38,299 nucleotides of DNA. Source: Halorubrum yunnanense (lineage in GTDB: Archaea > Halobacteriota > Halobacteria > Halobacteriales > Haloferacaceae). A program made the position numbers and the translations under genes. The stretch's first letter is position 1, and each line of letters begins with the position of its first letter. This document shows positions 30,693-38,276 of the stretch, in pieces. A model generated the notes under the pieces. The model was given only the letters and a program-made list of their open reading frames with translations. It was not told the DNA's origin and made no database searches. The stretch spans positions 1-38,299 of the forward strand of contig NZ_JAODIX010000055.1 in the NCBI RefSeq assembly GCF_026586675.1, read 5' to 3'.

Positions 30693-31580
30693 ATGGAACT
30701 CCGCTGCGAGGGCTGTGCCGGCTGCTGCGTCGACTGGCGGCCCCTCGCGCCGGACGCCGCGGGCTCCGACCGCACCGGCGACCGCCCGCCCCTCGACGAC
30801 GCGTACGACTTGGTCCCGCTCACCCGCGACGAGATCGCCGCCTTCCTCGACGACGGGCTCGCCGACGCTCTCGTCCCCCGGCTGTTCGAGCCCGCCGAGC
30901 GCGACGCGACGGTCTCGATCGACGGGGTCGAGGTCGCCGCCGCCCGCGGTCGCCCCGTTTTCGTGGTCGGCCTCCGGAACCCCCCGAAGCCGGTCGCGCC
31001 GATCGGCACCGACGAGCCTCGCTGGCTCGACGCCTGCGTCTTCCTCGACCCGACGACGCTCCAGTGCCGGATCCACGGCGACGACCGCTACCCCCGGACC
31101 TGCGCGACGTACCCGGGTCACAACCTCGAACTCGACGCGGAGACGGAGTGCGAGCGCGTCGAGGCTGCCGACGGCGGCGACCGCCTCCTCGACGACGAGC
31201 CGCCAGACGACCTCCCCGCGCCCCCGTTCGGCCCCCAGGCGCTCGGGTCGACCGTCTTCGCGTACCCCGATCCCGACGCCCTCGACGGGGTGGTCGACCG
31301 GGTCCGGACCGACTCGCTCACCGCCGACGACCGCGCCCGGTTCGTCGGCGCCGCCGTTGGCTCGCGGCCGGGGTCGCTGTCGGTCGACCCCGACCGCATG
31401 GCCGAGGCCCGCGCTCGGGCTCGCGACGCGGACTCGTGGGCGGGACGCGCGATCCGCGAGTGGACAGAGCGCGCCGACGGCGACGGCGACCGATCCGACC
31501 TCGATCCCGGGTCCTGCGACCGCCTCGCTCGCGAGTTGGAGGACGACGCCGGCGCGCCCGGCACGCCGGGCTGGGACTGA
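30693..31580 (+). CDS. YkgJ-type cysteine-cluster protein
   Basis: The 295-residue protein has the zinc- or iron-cluster-binding CxxCxxCC pattern ELRCEGCAGCCVDW (Cys5, 8, 11, 12). Later come DACVFLDPTTLQCRIHGDDR and TCATYPGHNLEL with further Cys. These match the YkgJ/CxxCxxCC family (UPF0153). An acidic C-terminal region follows (about 170-295). The family is often near metal or redox genes, but its role is unknown. A TATA-like CCTTTTAAGTG near 30653-30663 lies 30-40 nt before the ATG. Confidence 0.88.
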   Translation: MELRCEGCAGCCVDWRPLAPDAAGSDRTGDRPPLDDAYDLVPLTRDEIAAFLDDGLADALVPRLFEPAERDATVSIDGVEVAAARGRPVFVVGLRNPPKPVAPIGTDEPRWLDACVFLDPTTLQCRIHGDDRYPRTCATYPGHNLELDAETECERVEAADGGDRLLDDEPPDDLPAPPFGPQALGSTVFAYPDPDALDGVVDRVRTDSLTADDRARFVGAAVGSRPGSLSVDPDRMAEARARARDADSWAGRAIREWTERADGDGDRSDLDPGSCDRLARELEDDAGAPGTPGWD

Positions 31581-31650
31581 CGCGACCGCCGCACCCTGTC
31601 GGCCCGATCGAAACGCGGTCTCTCCCGGCCAGAAATTCGGGTCTGCCTCT

Positions 31651-31670
31651 CGCACACGCGCACGCGCGCG
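31651..31670. other. 20-bp alternating pyrimidine-purine tract
   Basis: CGCACACGCGCACGCGCGCG is a perfect alternating run immediately before the TATA-like box of the flavoprotein gene. Such DNA can adopt the Z form, which high salt favours. Confidence 0.6.
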
Positions 31671-31673
31671 AGG

Positions 31674-31683
31674 GTCTTATCAG
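31674..31683 (+). promoter_or_regulatory. TATA-like box of the flavoprotein gene
   Basis: GTCTTATCAG lies 22-31 nt before ATG 31705, consistent with a leaderless start. Confidence 0.55.
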
Positions 31684-31704
31684 GCTCGAGACCGTACTGT
31701 TGGC

Positions 31705-33495
31705 ATGAGCGAACGACGAGCAACTGACTCCGAGATGTCGGTCGAGTACGACCGCGTGGACGTCTCCGTCCTCGTTATCGGCGCCGGTGCCGCGGGCGCC
31801 CGGACCGCGATCGAACTCGCCGAGCGCGGGGTCGACGACGCCTTAGTCCTCGGCAAGCGAGGGCACGGCGACGCGCACACCACCTGGGCCCGTGGCGGAA
31901 TCAACGGCGCGCTCGGCACCCACGACCCCGAGGACTCACCGCCGATTCACGCCGCCGACACTCTCAACGAGGGCCACTTCCTCAACGACCCGGCGAAGGT
32001 CGAGACCGTGACCGAGCAGATGCCGGAGCGACTCCGCGAGCTCGACGAGTGGGGGATGGAGTACTCGCGCACCGAGGACGGTGAGATCGACCAGCGCTTC
32101 TTCGGCGCCCAGTCGTTCCGCCGGACCGCCTTCGCCGGCGACCACACCGGCGAGTCGCTGCTGAACGCGCTCGTCGACCGGGCTCAGGGCCTGTCTGTCC
32201 CGTACCGCGAGAACGTGATGATCACCAAGCTCGTCTCCGACGGCGACGCGGTGCACGGCGCCGTCGGGTTCGACATGGATGACGGCGAGTTTGTCCTCTT
32301 CAACGCCGGCACGGTCGTCCTCGCGGCCGGCGGCCACGCCGCCATCTACAACCGTCACACCTCCCGCGACGACGAGAACAACGGCGACGGGGCGGCGCTG
32401 GCGTACGATGCCGGCGCGTCGCTGATGGACATGGAGTTCATGCAGTTCCACCCGACCGGGATGGCCGTCGACGAGAGCGACCCCGACTGGGAGCCGTGGA
32501 GCGGCCGGCTCGTGACCGAGGCGGTCCGCGGCGAGGGCGGTCGCCTGTTCAACGCCGAGGGCGAGCGCTTCATGGAGCGGTACTCGCCCGACCAGATGGA
32601 GCTCGACGCCCGCGACGTTGTCGCCCGGGCGATCGCGCGGGAGGTCGCCGAGGGCCGCGGCACCGAGAACGGCGGCGTCTACCTCGACATCTCCCACCGC
32701 GACGCCGAGTTCATTCAGGAGCGGCTCCCCCGGATGTACGAGCGATTCGACGACCTCGGCGTGGACATGGCCGAGGCGCCCGTCGAGGTGGCGCCGACCT
32801 CCCACTACGGGATGGGCGGCGTCGCCGTCGACGACGACGGCGAGACCGACGTTGACGGCCTGTTCGCCATCGGCGAGACGATGGCGGGGGTCCACGGCGC
32901 CAACCGGCTCGGCGGCAACTCGCTGGCCGAGACCGTCGCGTACGGCGTCGTCGCCGGCGAGCGGATCGCCGACCGCGCCGACGGCCCGGGCGAGGTCCCG
33001 GACGACCTCCGCGCCGAGCTCGTCGAACCGCACGTGCGCGACCTGAACGCGATGGCGAGCCACGACGGCGACCACGACGTGGACGCGGTGCTCGCCGACC
33101 TGCGGGAGCTGATGTGGGACCACGCCGGGATCCTCCGCGACGAGTCGTCGCTCCGGGAGGGGCTCGACCGCCTCGAAGCCGTCCGCGAACGGGCCGCCGA
33201 CATGCGCGTCGGCCCGGTCACGAGCGAGTCGTTCGAGCTCGCCGTCGACGCCGGGTTCATGTTCGTCGCCGCCGAGGCGGTACTCCGCGGCGCGCTCGAG
33301 CGCGAGGAGTCCCGTGGCGCCCACTACCGCACCGACCACCCCGACGTCGATCCCGACTGGCTGCGGAACGTCTACTTCGACGCGGCCGACGTCGGTGGGA
33401 TGTCCCTCCGGACCGAACCGGTCAACGAGCCGAGCGAGGCCGTCCAGGCCGCGCTCGACGAGGGCCACGAGCTGGACTACCACCAGCTGGAGTGA
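31705..33495 (+). CDS. FrdA/SdhA/NadB-family flavoprotein
   Basis: The 596-residue protein belongs to the fumarate reductase / succinate dehydrogenase / L-aspartate oxidase flavoprotein family. The FAD site is VLVIGAGAAGARTAIELAER (about 17-36). HTTWARGGINGALG holds the flavin-attachment region; the His used for covalent FAD in SdhA is not clearly aligned. Active-site blocks are FMQFHPTGM, TEAVRGEGGRLFN, VAPTSHYGMGGVAVDDD and GVHGANRLGGNSLAETVAYG. No SdhB, SdhC/D, NadA or NadC gene is adjacent, so the electron partner and reaction cannot be fixed. The start at 31705 fits the TATA box; an open frame from 30715 is a shadow. Confidence 0.88.
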   Translation: MSERRATDSEMSVEYDRVDVSVLVIGAGAAGARTAIELAERGVDDALVLGKRGHGDAHTTWARGGINGALGTHDPEDSPPIHAADTLNEGHFLNDPAKVETVTEQMPERLRELDEWGMEYSRTEDGEIDQRFFGAQSFRRTAFAGDHTGESLLNALVDRAQGLSVPYRENVMITKLVSDGDAVHGAVGFDMDDGEFVLFNAGTVVLAAGGHAAIYNRHTSRDDENNGDGAALAYDAGASLMDMEFMQFHPTGMAVDESDPDWEPWSGRLVTEAVRGEGGRLFNAEGERFMERYSPDQMELDARDVVARAIAREVAEGRGTENGGVYLDISHRDAEFIQERLPRMYERFDDLGVDMAEAPVEVAPTSHYGMGGVAVDDDGETDVDGLFAIGETMAGVHGANRLGGNSLAETVAYGVVAGERIADRADGPGEVPDDLRAELVEPHVRDLNAMASHDGDHDVDAVLADLRELMWDHAGILRDESSLREGLDRLEAVRERAADMRVGPVTSESFELAVDAGFMFVAAEAVLRGALEREESRGAHYRTDHPDVDPDWLRNVYFDAADVGGMSLRTEPVNEPSEAVQAALDEGHELDYHQLE

Positions 33496-33589
33496 GCGCC
33501 CGACCGTTCGAACCCGACCCGACCCCGGAACCCCGCTGACCGCGTCGGTGTCGCCCGTTCCGCGGGTATAAACTACTTATATCGCGTCC

Positions 33590-33874
33590 TCACCCGCCCC
33601 GCCTCCGATACCACGCGCGCTCGCCGACCGGCGACTCGCCCTCGTCGACGGGAAGTCGCCCCACGAACAGGTCCCTGACGGCGAGCGTGATCACGAGTTC
33701 CACGGGGGCGTCGCCGTCGTCTCCGGTTCCGCTCCCCTCGTCGCCATTCGACCCGACCGGCCGGACCGTCACGACGGCGTGCCCGTCGCGCTCGTCGATC
33801 GACTCGATCACTCCGACCGACCACCGGTCGACGTGGTGCGACGGCTCCCGGGCGTGGACGCGGTCGTGGTTCAC
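33590..33874 (-). CDS. Small conserved haloarchaeal protein, function unknown
   Basis: The 94-residue protein begins VNHDRVHAREPSHHVDRWSV and looks all-beta: SVGVIESIDERDGHAVVTVRP, an acidic Gly/Asp loop, VELVITLAVRDLFVGRLPVD. It starts with GTG 33874, overlapping the TGA of the GNAT gene (GTGA), so it is translationally coupled to it. A longer frame to 33946 would overlap the GNAT gene further. I recognise no function. It converges on the flavoprotein gene. Confidence 0.75.
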   Translation of the reverse strand: MNHDRVHAREPSHHVDRWSVGVIESIDERDGHAVVTVRPVGSNGDEGSGTGDDGDAPVELVITLAVRDLFVGRLPVDEGESPVGERAWYRRRGG

Positions 33875-34569
33875 TGCGCTCCCTCCTCGGCGCGCCGCAC
33901 CGCGAGCGCTCCCTCGCAGGTGCATTCGCCCTCGCACTTCGGGCACTCCGCGGCCGGCCGGTCGATCGGCTCGCGGTGGACCGTCTCGTAGCCGTGTTTG
34001 TCGAACAACCCCTCTGGGGAGTCGTCGCCGCCGTGGTACCAGGAGTCCGCGAGGAACAGGTCCACGCCGCGCTCCGCCCCGATAGCGTGGAGGCGACCGA
34101 GCAGCCGGCTCCCGATCCCCCGCCCCGTCGCGCCGTCCCGGACGTAGCCCATCTCGAGGTGGCCGTACAGCTCCGCGGCGGGGAGCAGGTCGGGGTCGTC
34201 GAAGAAGTACATCTCCTCGGCGACGGCGGTCGGGGCCTCGAACTCGCGGAGCGCCATCACGCCGAGGATCGGGCCGTCGCCTCCGGGGTTACCGTCCTCG
34301 CCGTTGCCTCCGGGGTTACCGTCCTCGCCGTCGCCTCCGGGGTTACCGTCCTCGCCGTCGCCTCCGGGGTTACCGTCCTCGCCGTCGCCTCCGGCGTCAC
34401 CGCCCTCGCCGTCGCCTCCGGCCTCCACCGCGACCAGCACGCGGTACGTCGGGTCGTTCACGCCGAGGTCGACGCCGTAAGCGCTCCCCTCGCTGAAGTG
34501 CGACGTGATGAGCGCCTCCACCTCGTCGGCATCGCCCGGCCGCGGGTCGCGGATCGCGATCTCGTCCAT
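33871..34569 (-). CDS. GNAT N-acetyltransferase with repeat-coded loop and Cys tail
   Basis: The 232-residue protein starts MDEIAIRDPRPGDADEVEAL. Strand TYRVLVAVE (41-49) and strand ILGVMALREF (101-110) are separated by about 50 Gly/Asp/Glu/Asn-rich residues (GEDGNPGGD repeats). The acetyl-CoA loop is RDGATGRGIGSRLL (144-157), giving a good GNAT signature, followed by VDLFLADSWYHG and GLFDKHGYETVHREP. The end carries C209-P-K-C212-E-G-E-C216-T-C218, a possible metal site. I chose ATG 34569; the frame to 34683 adds an Arg-rich, unlikely head. It follows brp by 58 nt on the same strand. Confidence 0.85.
   Translation of the reverse strand: MDEIAIRDPRPGDADEVEALITSHFSEGSAYGVDLGVNDPTYRVLVAVEAGGDGEGGDAGGDGEDGNPGGDGEDGNPGGDGEDGNPGGNGEDGNPGGDGPILGVMALREFEAPTAVAEEMYFFDDPDLLPAAELYGHLEMGYVRDGATGRGIGSRLLGRLHAIGAERGVDLFLADSWYHGGDDSPEGLFDKHGYETVHREPIDRPAAECPKCEGECTCEGALAVRRAEEGAQ
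34281..34430 (-). repeat. 27-bp minisatellite in a GNAT gene
   Basis: CTCCGGGGTTACCGTCCTCG repeats with a 27-bp period from 34281, 34308, 34335, 34362, 34389 and 34416. The last two units diverge. On the coding strand it gives the nonapeptide GEDGNPGGD. Confidence 0.9.
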
Positions 34570-34627
34570 CCCTCGGGCGTACGCTTTCCGGAGCCAAGAG
34601 AGGCGCGGTGGCCGACCCCTCTCCTCC

Positions 34628-35728
34628 TCATCCCCCGACGCCCGGCCGCCAGACTCCCTGTTTCCGGTCGAGCCACGCGACAACGACCACGTGGGGGAGC
34701 GTCATCGCCGCGATGGCGACGAGCGACACGCCGAGCAGGTCGCCGGCCGCCGCGACCCCGGCGGGGACCGAGAGCCCGACCGCGCCGACGACGAGGAACC
34801 CGCCGAGGGTGAGCGGCGCGGCGTCGCGCCCGAACCGCGAGAGGGAACCGAGCAGGTCGCCGTCGCCGAGCGCCGCGGACGCCCGGTCGTCGACGAGGAC
34901 GAGCCGGCCGACGTGCCGGAGCGCGTGCCAGAGCGCGAAGTACACCCCGATCGCGAACACCGGCGCGGCGAGCAGGAACCACGCCCACAGCGCCGCCACC
35001 TCGCCAGCGTCCCGGAGCCAGCCCCGTCGCGAGGCACCCGCCCGGACCCGCCGGTAGCCCAGCCCGACCGACAGCGCCGTCGCCCCGATCATGAACGCGC
35101 CGACGGCCAGCCGCGTCGCCGGGACGAAGACGGGGTCGACCGCGGCGGCCGCGGCGCTCGCGTCGACGACGAACAGGCCGACGATCCACTCGGCGACCAG
35201 CCGGTACTCGCCGGGGTGCGCGAGCAGCGGGACGCCCATCGGGAGCCCGCCCCGGACCACGAGGCTCAGCCAGCGCTCGGCCGCGGTCGGCAGGTGGTCG
35301 ACGCCGGCGACGACGAGCGCCGCGACGTCGCCCTGCCCCCAGTGGAGCCACGTGAGGGCGATGAACCCGACGAACGCGCCCACGGGCGCGAGGAAGAACG
35401 CCGCGACGACGGCCCCGCCGAGGACCGCGTAGGCGACGGAGACGACTCCGATCGACCGCCGGAGCGAGACGTCGGTCGCCGCCCGGAGGGGGACCAGGTG
35501 GTCGACCGCGCCGTGGGCCATGCCGACGACGAGCGTCCCGAGCGCGAACGTCGCCACGCCGACCTCGACCGGAAACAGGGGGGTCACGGCGCCCACCGGC
35601 AGCAGCGCCGCGAGCGCCAGCGCGGGGTACAGCGCGAACCACCGGTCGACCGCCGACCGGGCGCGGTCGTCGCCCTCGATAGGCGCCGCCTCGCGCCGCC
35701 CCGCCGAGCGCGTCGCGGCCTCAGTCAT
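34628..35728 (-). CDS. brp: Brp/Blh-type beta-carotene 15,15'-dioxygenase
   Basis: This membrane oxygenase splits beta-carotene into two retinal molecules, the chromophore of rhodopsins. The 366 residues hold the family blocks GMAHGAVDHLVPLRA, TWLHWGQGDVAAL, VYFALWHALRHVGRLVLVDD and TLPHVVVVAWLDRKQGVW, whose His residues bind iron, within about eight spans. Its ATG lies inside the end of the lycopene cyclase gene (8-nt overlap), so substrate maker and cleaver are coupled. No opsin gene is in the window. Bacteriorhodopsin-related protein (Brp) and Blh cannot be told apart by sequence alone. Confidence 0.93.
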   Translation of the reverse strand: MTEAATRSAGRREAAPIEGDDRARSAVDRWFALYPALALAALLPVGAVTPLFPVEVGVATFALGTLVVGMAHGAVDHLVPLRAATDVSLRRSIGVVSVAYAVLGGAVVAAFFLAPVGAFVGFIALTWLHWGQGDVAALVVAGVDHLPTAAERWLSLVVRGGLPMGVPLLAHPGEYRLVAEWIVGLFVVDASAAAAAVDPVFVPATRLAVGAFMIGATALSVGLGYRRVRAGASRRGWLRDAGEVAALWAWFLLAAPVFAIGVYFALWHALRHVGRLVLVDDRASAALGDGDLLGSLSRFGRDAAPLTLGGFLVVGAVGLSVPAGVAAAGDLLGVSLVAIAAMTLPHVVVVAWLDRKQGVWRPGVGG

Positions 35729-36563
35729 CGACGGGGTCGGGGGATCCCCGCTTCGGCTCGGCCGGGTCGGGCTCCGGTTCGGTCTCCGACTCCCGATCGA
35801 ACGCGTCGGCCGGCGACTCGGTCGGGCGCCCGCGCCGGTCGTTCCAGTCGAGCACCCACTCGAACAGCACGAGCCCGTTCACCGTCATCACCCCGGCCGA
35901 GGCGAAGAACAGCATCTCCTCGATCGGGAGCCCTAGGACGGCGATCCCGCTCGTGAGTTCGGGCGAGAGCCCCCAGGTCCCCATCCCGATCGCGATCCGG
36001 TCGGCGACCCAGAAGTACGCGGCCGGGATCAGCGTCGCCGCGAGCCACATCCGCGGCGTCCGGATCAGGTAGCCGCCCCCCACCGCCCACTGGAGCGCGA
36101 AGACCGGGCCGACCCACGCGATCAGCCCCCCGAGGTAGAGGTACGACGGGTCGAGCGTCACGAGCCAGAGCCCGCCGCCGACCATCGCGAGGCCGGCGAC
36201 GACGCCGGCGATCCGGGGCGCCCGGTCGAAGTCGCCCTCGCGGAACGTCGGGTCGAACCCGATCAGGTGGAGCGCGAAGCCGGTGACGACCGTCTGGATG
36301 GTGAAGAAGAGGTACTCGCCGAGCGGGATCGACAGCGCGCGGACGAGCACCGCCCCGTCTGCGTACGACCACGCCCCGCGTCGGATCATGTAGCTGATCC
36401 ACGGGGTCGTGTACACGTACGCGATGGCGACGAGGATCGCGATCCCGGCCGTCGCGCGTCGCCGGCGCACGATGTCGTACCGCGGCGCGAGGTACCACAG
36501 CGCCGCGACCACGGGGAGACTGAAGACGAGATGGAACTGGAGATACGTCAGCGTCGGAAGCAT
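35721..36563 (-). CDS. crtY: Lycopene cyclase (CrtYc/CrtYd-fused, membrane type)
   Basis: The enzyme turns lycopene into beta-carotene. The 280-residue membrane protein has two homologous halves fused in one chain, each of about three spans. The repeated signatures are IPLGEYLFFTIQTVVTG (first half) and LPIEEMLFFASAGVMTV (second half), the P(E/L)xEE/GEYxFF pattern of CrtYc/d and archaeal cyclases. An acidic tail ends the protein. TATA-like CCTTAATAAG at 36611-36620 lies about 48-57 nt before the ATG, leaving a short leader. It is the first gene of a unit with brp, a GNAT and a small protein. Confidence 0.92.
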   Translation of the reverse strand: MLPTLTYLQFHLVFSLPVVAALWYLAPRYDIVRRRRATAGIAILVAIAYVYTTPWISYMIRRGAWSYADGAVLVRALSIPLGEYLFFTIQTVVTGFALHLIGFDPTFREGDFDRAPRIAGVVAGLAMVGGGLWLVTLDPSYLYLGGLIAWVGPVFALQWAVGGGYLIRTPRMWLAATLIPAAYFWVADRIAIGMGTWGLSPELTSGIAVLGLPIEEMLFFASAGVMTVNGLVLFEWVLDWNDRRGRPTESPADAFDRESETEPEPDPAEPKRGSPDPVDD

Positions 36564-36610
36564 CTGATCACCCCGGCAACGCCGTTCATGCTTCCGCGTT
36601 CGCTCCCCCG

Positions 36611-36620
36611 CTTATTAAGG
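36611..36620 (-). promoter_or_regulatory. TATA-like box of the lycopene cyclase unit
   Basis: The minus strand reads CCTTAATAAG. The distance to ATG 36563 predicts a leader of about 20-25 nt, unlike most genes here. Confidence 0.55.
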
Positions 36621-36683
36621 CCCAGTCCAAACAGTGTGGTCGGACTCGGCGGTCGTCGCGTGCGGGCCCGACGATCGACCATC

Positions 36684-37331
36684 CTACGCCTCGGTCGACA
36701 GCACGCCGCGGCCTTCCAGCACCTCCCCGAGCCGGAACATGGAGGCGACGACGTCGTCGCAGACGGGCCGGACCGCGTCCTTCGGGTCGAACCCCACCGC
36801 GAGCCCGGCCACCTCCAGCATCGGGAGGTCGTTCGCGCCGTCGCCGATCGCGACGGTCTCGCTCATCGGGACGCCGAGGTCGCCGGCGAGCTCGGCCAGC
36901 GCGTCGTCCTTCGTCCCCTCGATGAGCGGCCCCTCGGCGTCGCCGGCGAGCTTCCCGCCGGCCGTCGGCAGGCGGTTGGCGACGACCGTGTCGGCCTCGA
37001 CGCCCGCCGTCGCGAGCGCGCGCTCGACGCCGCGCTCGAAGCCGCCCGTGAGCACCGCGACGTGGTGGCCGTCGGCCTGGAGGCGCCCGATCAGGTCGCC
37101 GGCGTCCGGCCGGAGCGCCACCTCGTCGAACGCGGCCGCGACGTCGTCCTCGTCGAGCCCGCCGAGCAGCTCCGCCCGCTGGTAGAGGCTCTCGGCGTAG
37201 CTGAGCTCGTCGTTCATCGCCCGCTCCGTGATCGCCGCCACCTCGTCGGCGACGCCCGCGCGCTCGGCGAGCAGGACCGTCATCTCGGAGTCGGAGAGCG
37301 TGCCGTCGAAGTCGAACGCGATGAGGCTCAT
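36684..37331 (-). CDS. serB: Phosphoserine phosphatase (HAD family)
   Basis: The enzyme makes L-serine from phosphoserine. The 215 residues start MSLIAFDFDGTLSDSEMTVL with the HAD nucleophile D6 and acid D8. The cap contains YAESLYQRAELLGGL. Motif II is VAVLTGGFERGVE, and the Mg-binding motif IV VAIGDGANDLPMLEVAGLAV, followed by GFDPKDAVRPVCDDVV. All are typical of SerB. A TATA-like ATTTAAAAAC at 37354-37363 lies 23-32 nt before the ATG. Confidence 0.92.
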   Translation of the reverse strand: MSLIAFDFDGTLSDSEMTVLLAERAGVADEVAAITERAMNDELSYAESLYQRAELLGGLDEDDVAAAFDEVALRPDAGDLIGRLQADGHHVAVLTGGFERGVERALATAGVEADTVVANRLPTAGGKLAGDAEGPLIEGTKDDALAELAGDLGVPMSETVAIGDGANDLPMLEVAGLAVGFDPKDAVRPVCDDVVASMFRLGEVLEGRGVLSTEA

Positions 37332-37353
37332 GGCTTCCGTTGGGTACGGCGGG

Positions 37354-37363
37354 GTTTTTAAAT
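37354..37363 (-). promoter_or_regulatory. TATA-like box of serB
   Basis: The minus strand reads ATTTAAAAAC, 23-32 nt before ATG 37331. The weaker CTTTTTGCC at 37424-37432 may serve the divergent gene at 37455. Confidence 0.6.
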
Positions 37364-37454
37364 GTCTGATCGCGAGACGGGCCCTCCGCCGGGAAGCCGT
37401 TCCGCGGGCGGCGTCTCGGTGGCCTTTTTGCCGATCCGCGACGTTCCCTCCGCC

Positions 37455-37658
37455 ATGGACAGCACGGGCGCGGACCGCGCCGATATCGACGTCGACGACC
37501 TCCTGAAAGTGATCTTGGGGCTCGCTATCGTGTGGCTTCTCCTGGAGATCCTCGGAACGGTGCTGGACATCACATTCGCGCTGATCGAGGCGCTCCCGAC
37601 GCTGATCGCCGTCGCCATCGTCGTCCTGATCGCCTTACGGCTCACCGACCGGCTCTGA
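37455..37658 (+). CDS. Small membrane protein, two spans
   Basis: The 67-residue protein begins MDSTGADRADIDVDDLLKVI and then has two hydrophobic spans (LGLAIVWLLLEILGTVLDI, LIEALPTLIAVAIVVLIALR). I know this layout from haloarchaeal hypotheticals only. ATG 37455 was chosen over an in-frame ATG at 37362, which lies in the divergent serB promoter. It sits 3 nt before the GTG of the next gene, so the two are probably co-transcribed. Confidence 0.78.
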   Translation: MDSTGADRADIDVDDLLKVILGLAIVWLLLEILGTVLDITFALIEALPTLIAVAIVVLIALRLTDRL

Positions 37659-37661
37659 GAC

Positions 37662-38210
37662 GTGTTCAGCCTGAACGTCCCGCTCCCGCCCGCGATAGCC
37701 GACCTCGCGACCGATCTCCACCCGAAACCATCGGGGTTCGAGCGGGTGCGCGACCGCCACACCCTCGTCTGCAAGCGGCTCGGGGTCGACGACGTCCCGG
37801 ACCGCGTCGCTGGCGGCGAACCGACCCCGTCTAAGCCCGACGCGCTCGAGGCCCTGCGCGAGGACCCCCGACCCGTTCTCTCGGGGATCGGCCCGTTCGA
37901 CGTCGCGGTGACCGGACTCGACGTCTTCGACGCGCCCGCGTCCGGCTCGCGGCCGGTGGTGTACCTCGCGGTCGAGAGCGAGAGGCTCGTCCGGCTTCAC
38001 CGTCGGCTTTGTGGCCTCTACGGGCCGATCGAGGGGATCGAAGGCGACGAGTTCACGCCGCACGTCACCGTGGCACGCGGTGGCGATCCGAAACCCGGCG
38101 TCGTCGCCGACCTCGTCGCCGCCGAGTTCGACCCGATCCGGTGGCGCGTCCACGCGCTGGAGGTGTACGACCCCGAGTTCCGGGAGGTCGCCGCGAGTAT
38201 CGACTTATAA
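37662..38210 (+). CDS. 2'-5' RNA ligase-like 2H phosphoesterase
   Basis: The 182-residue protein belongs to the 2H family (two His-x-Thr-like motifs) that includes LigT/ThpR and cyclic phosphodiesterases. The second motif is clear, FTPHVTVARGGD. The first appears as RDRHTLVCKRL, a shifted H-T variant, so activity may differ from classical LigT. Strand GPFDVAVTGLDVFDAPASGS lies between them. The start is GTG 37662 (VFSLNVPLPPAIADLATDLH), 3 nt after the preceding stop. Confidence 0.82.
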   Translation: MFSLNVPLPPAIADLATDLHPKPSGFERVRDRHTLVCKRLGVDDVPDRVAGGEPTPSKPDALEALREDPRPVLSGIGPFDVAVTGLDVFDAPASGSRPVVYLAVESERLVRLHRRLCGLYGPIEGIEGDEFTPHVTVARGGDPKPGVVADLVAAEFDPIRWRVHALEVYDPEFREVAASIDL

Positions 38211-38235
38211 ACAGACGGTGGTAGATCGTTGCATC

Positions 38236-38248
38236 GCGTTAATTTAGA
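38236..38248 (+). promoter_or_regulatory. TATA-like box of the right-edge gene
   Basis: GCGTTAATTTAGA lies about 29-41 nt before ATG 38277. Confidence 0.5.
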
Positions 38249-38276
38249 GGATGAGGCGGACGAGTTCTGAGTGTCT

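Noticed and set aside
30715-31704. A 330-residue extension in front of the flavoprotein
   Set aside because: It is the out-of-frame shadow of the Cys-cluster gene and crosses the flavoprotein promoter.
33555-33590. TATA-like GTATAAAC and CTTATATC between convergent genes
   Set aside because: They have no open frame or RNA downstream that can be supported; they may simply be part of the gene ends.
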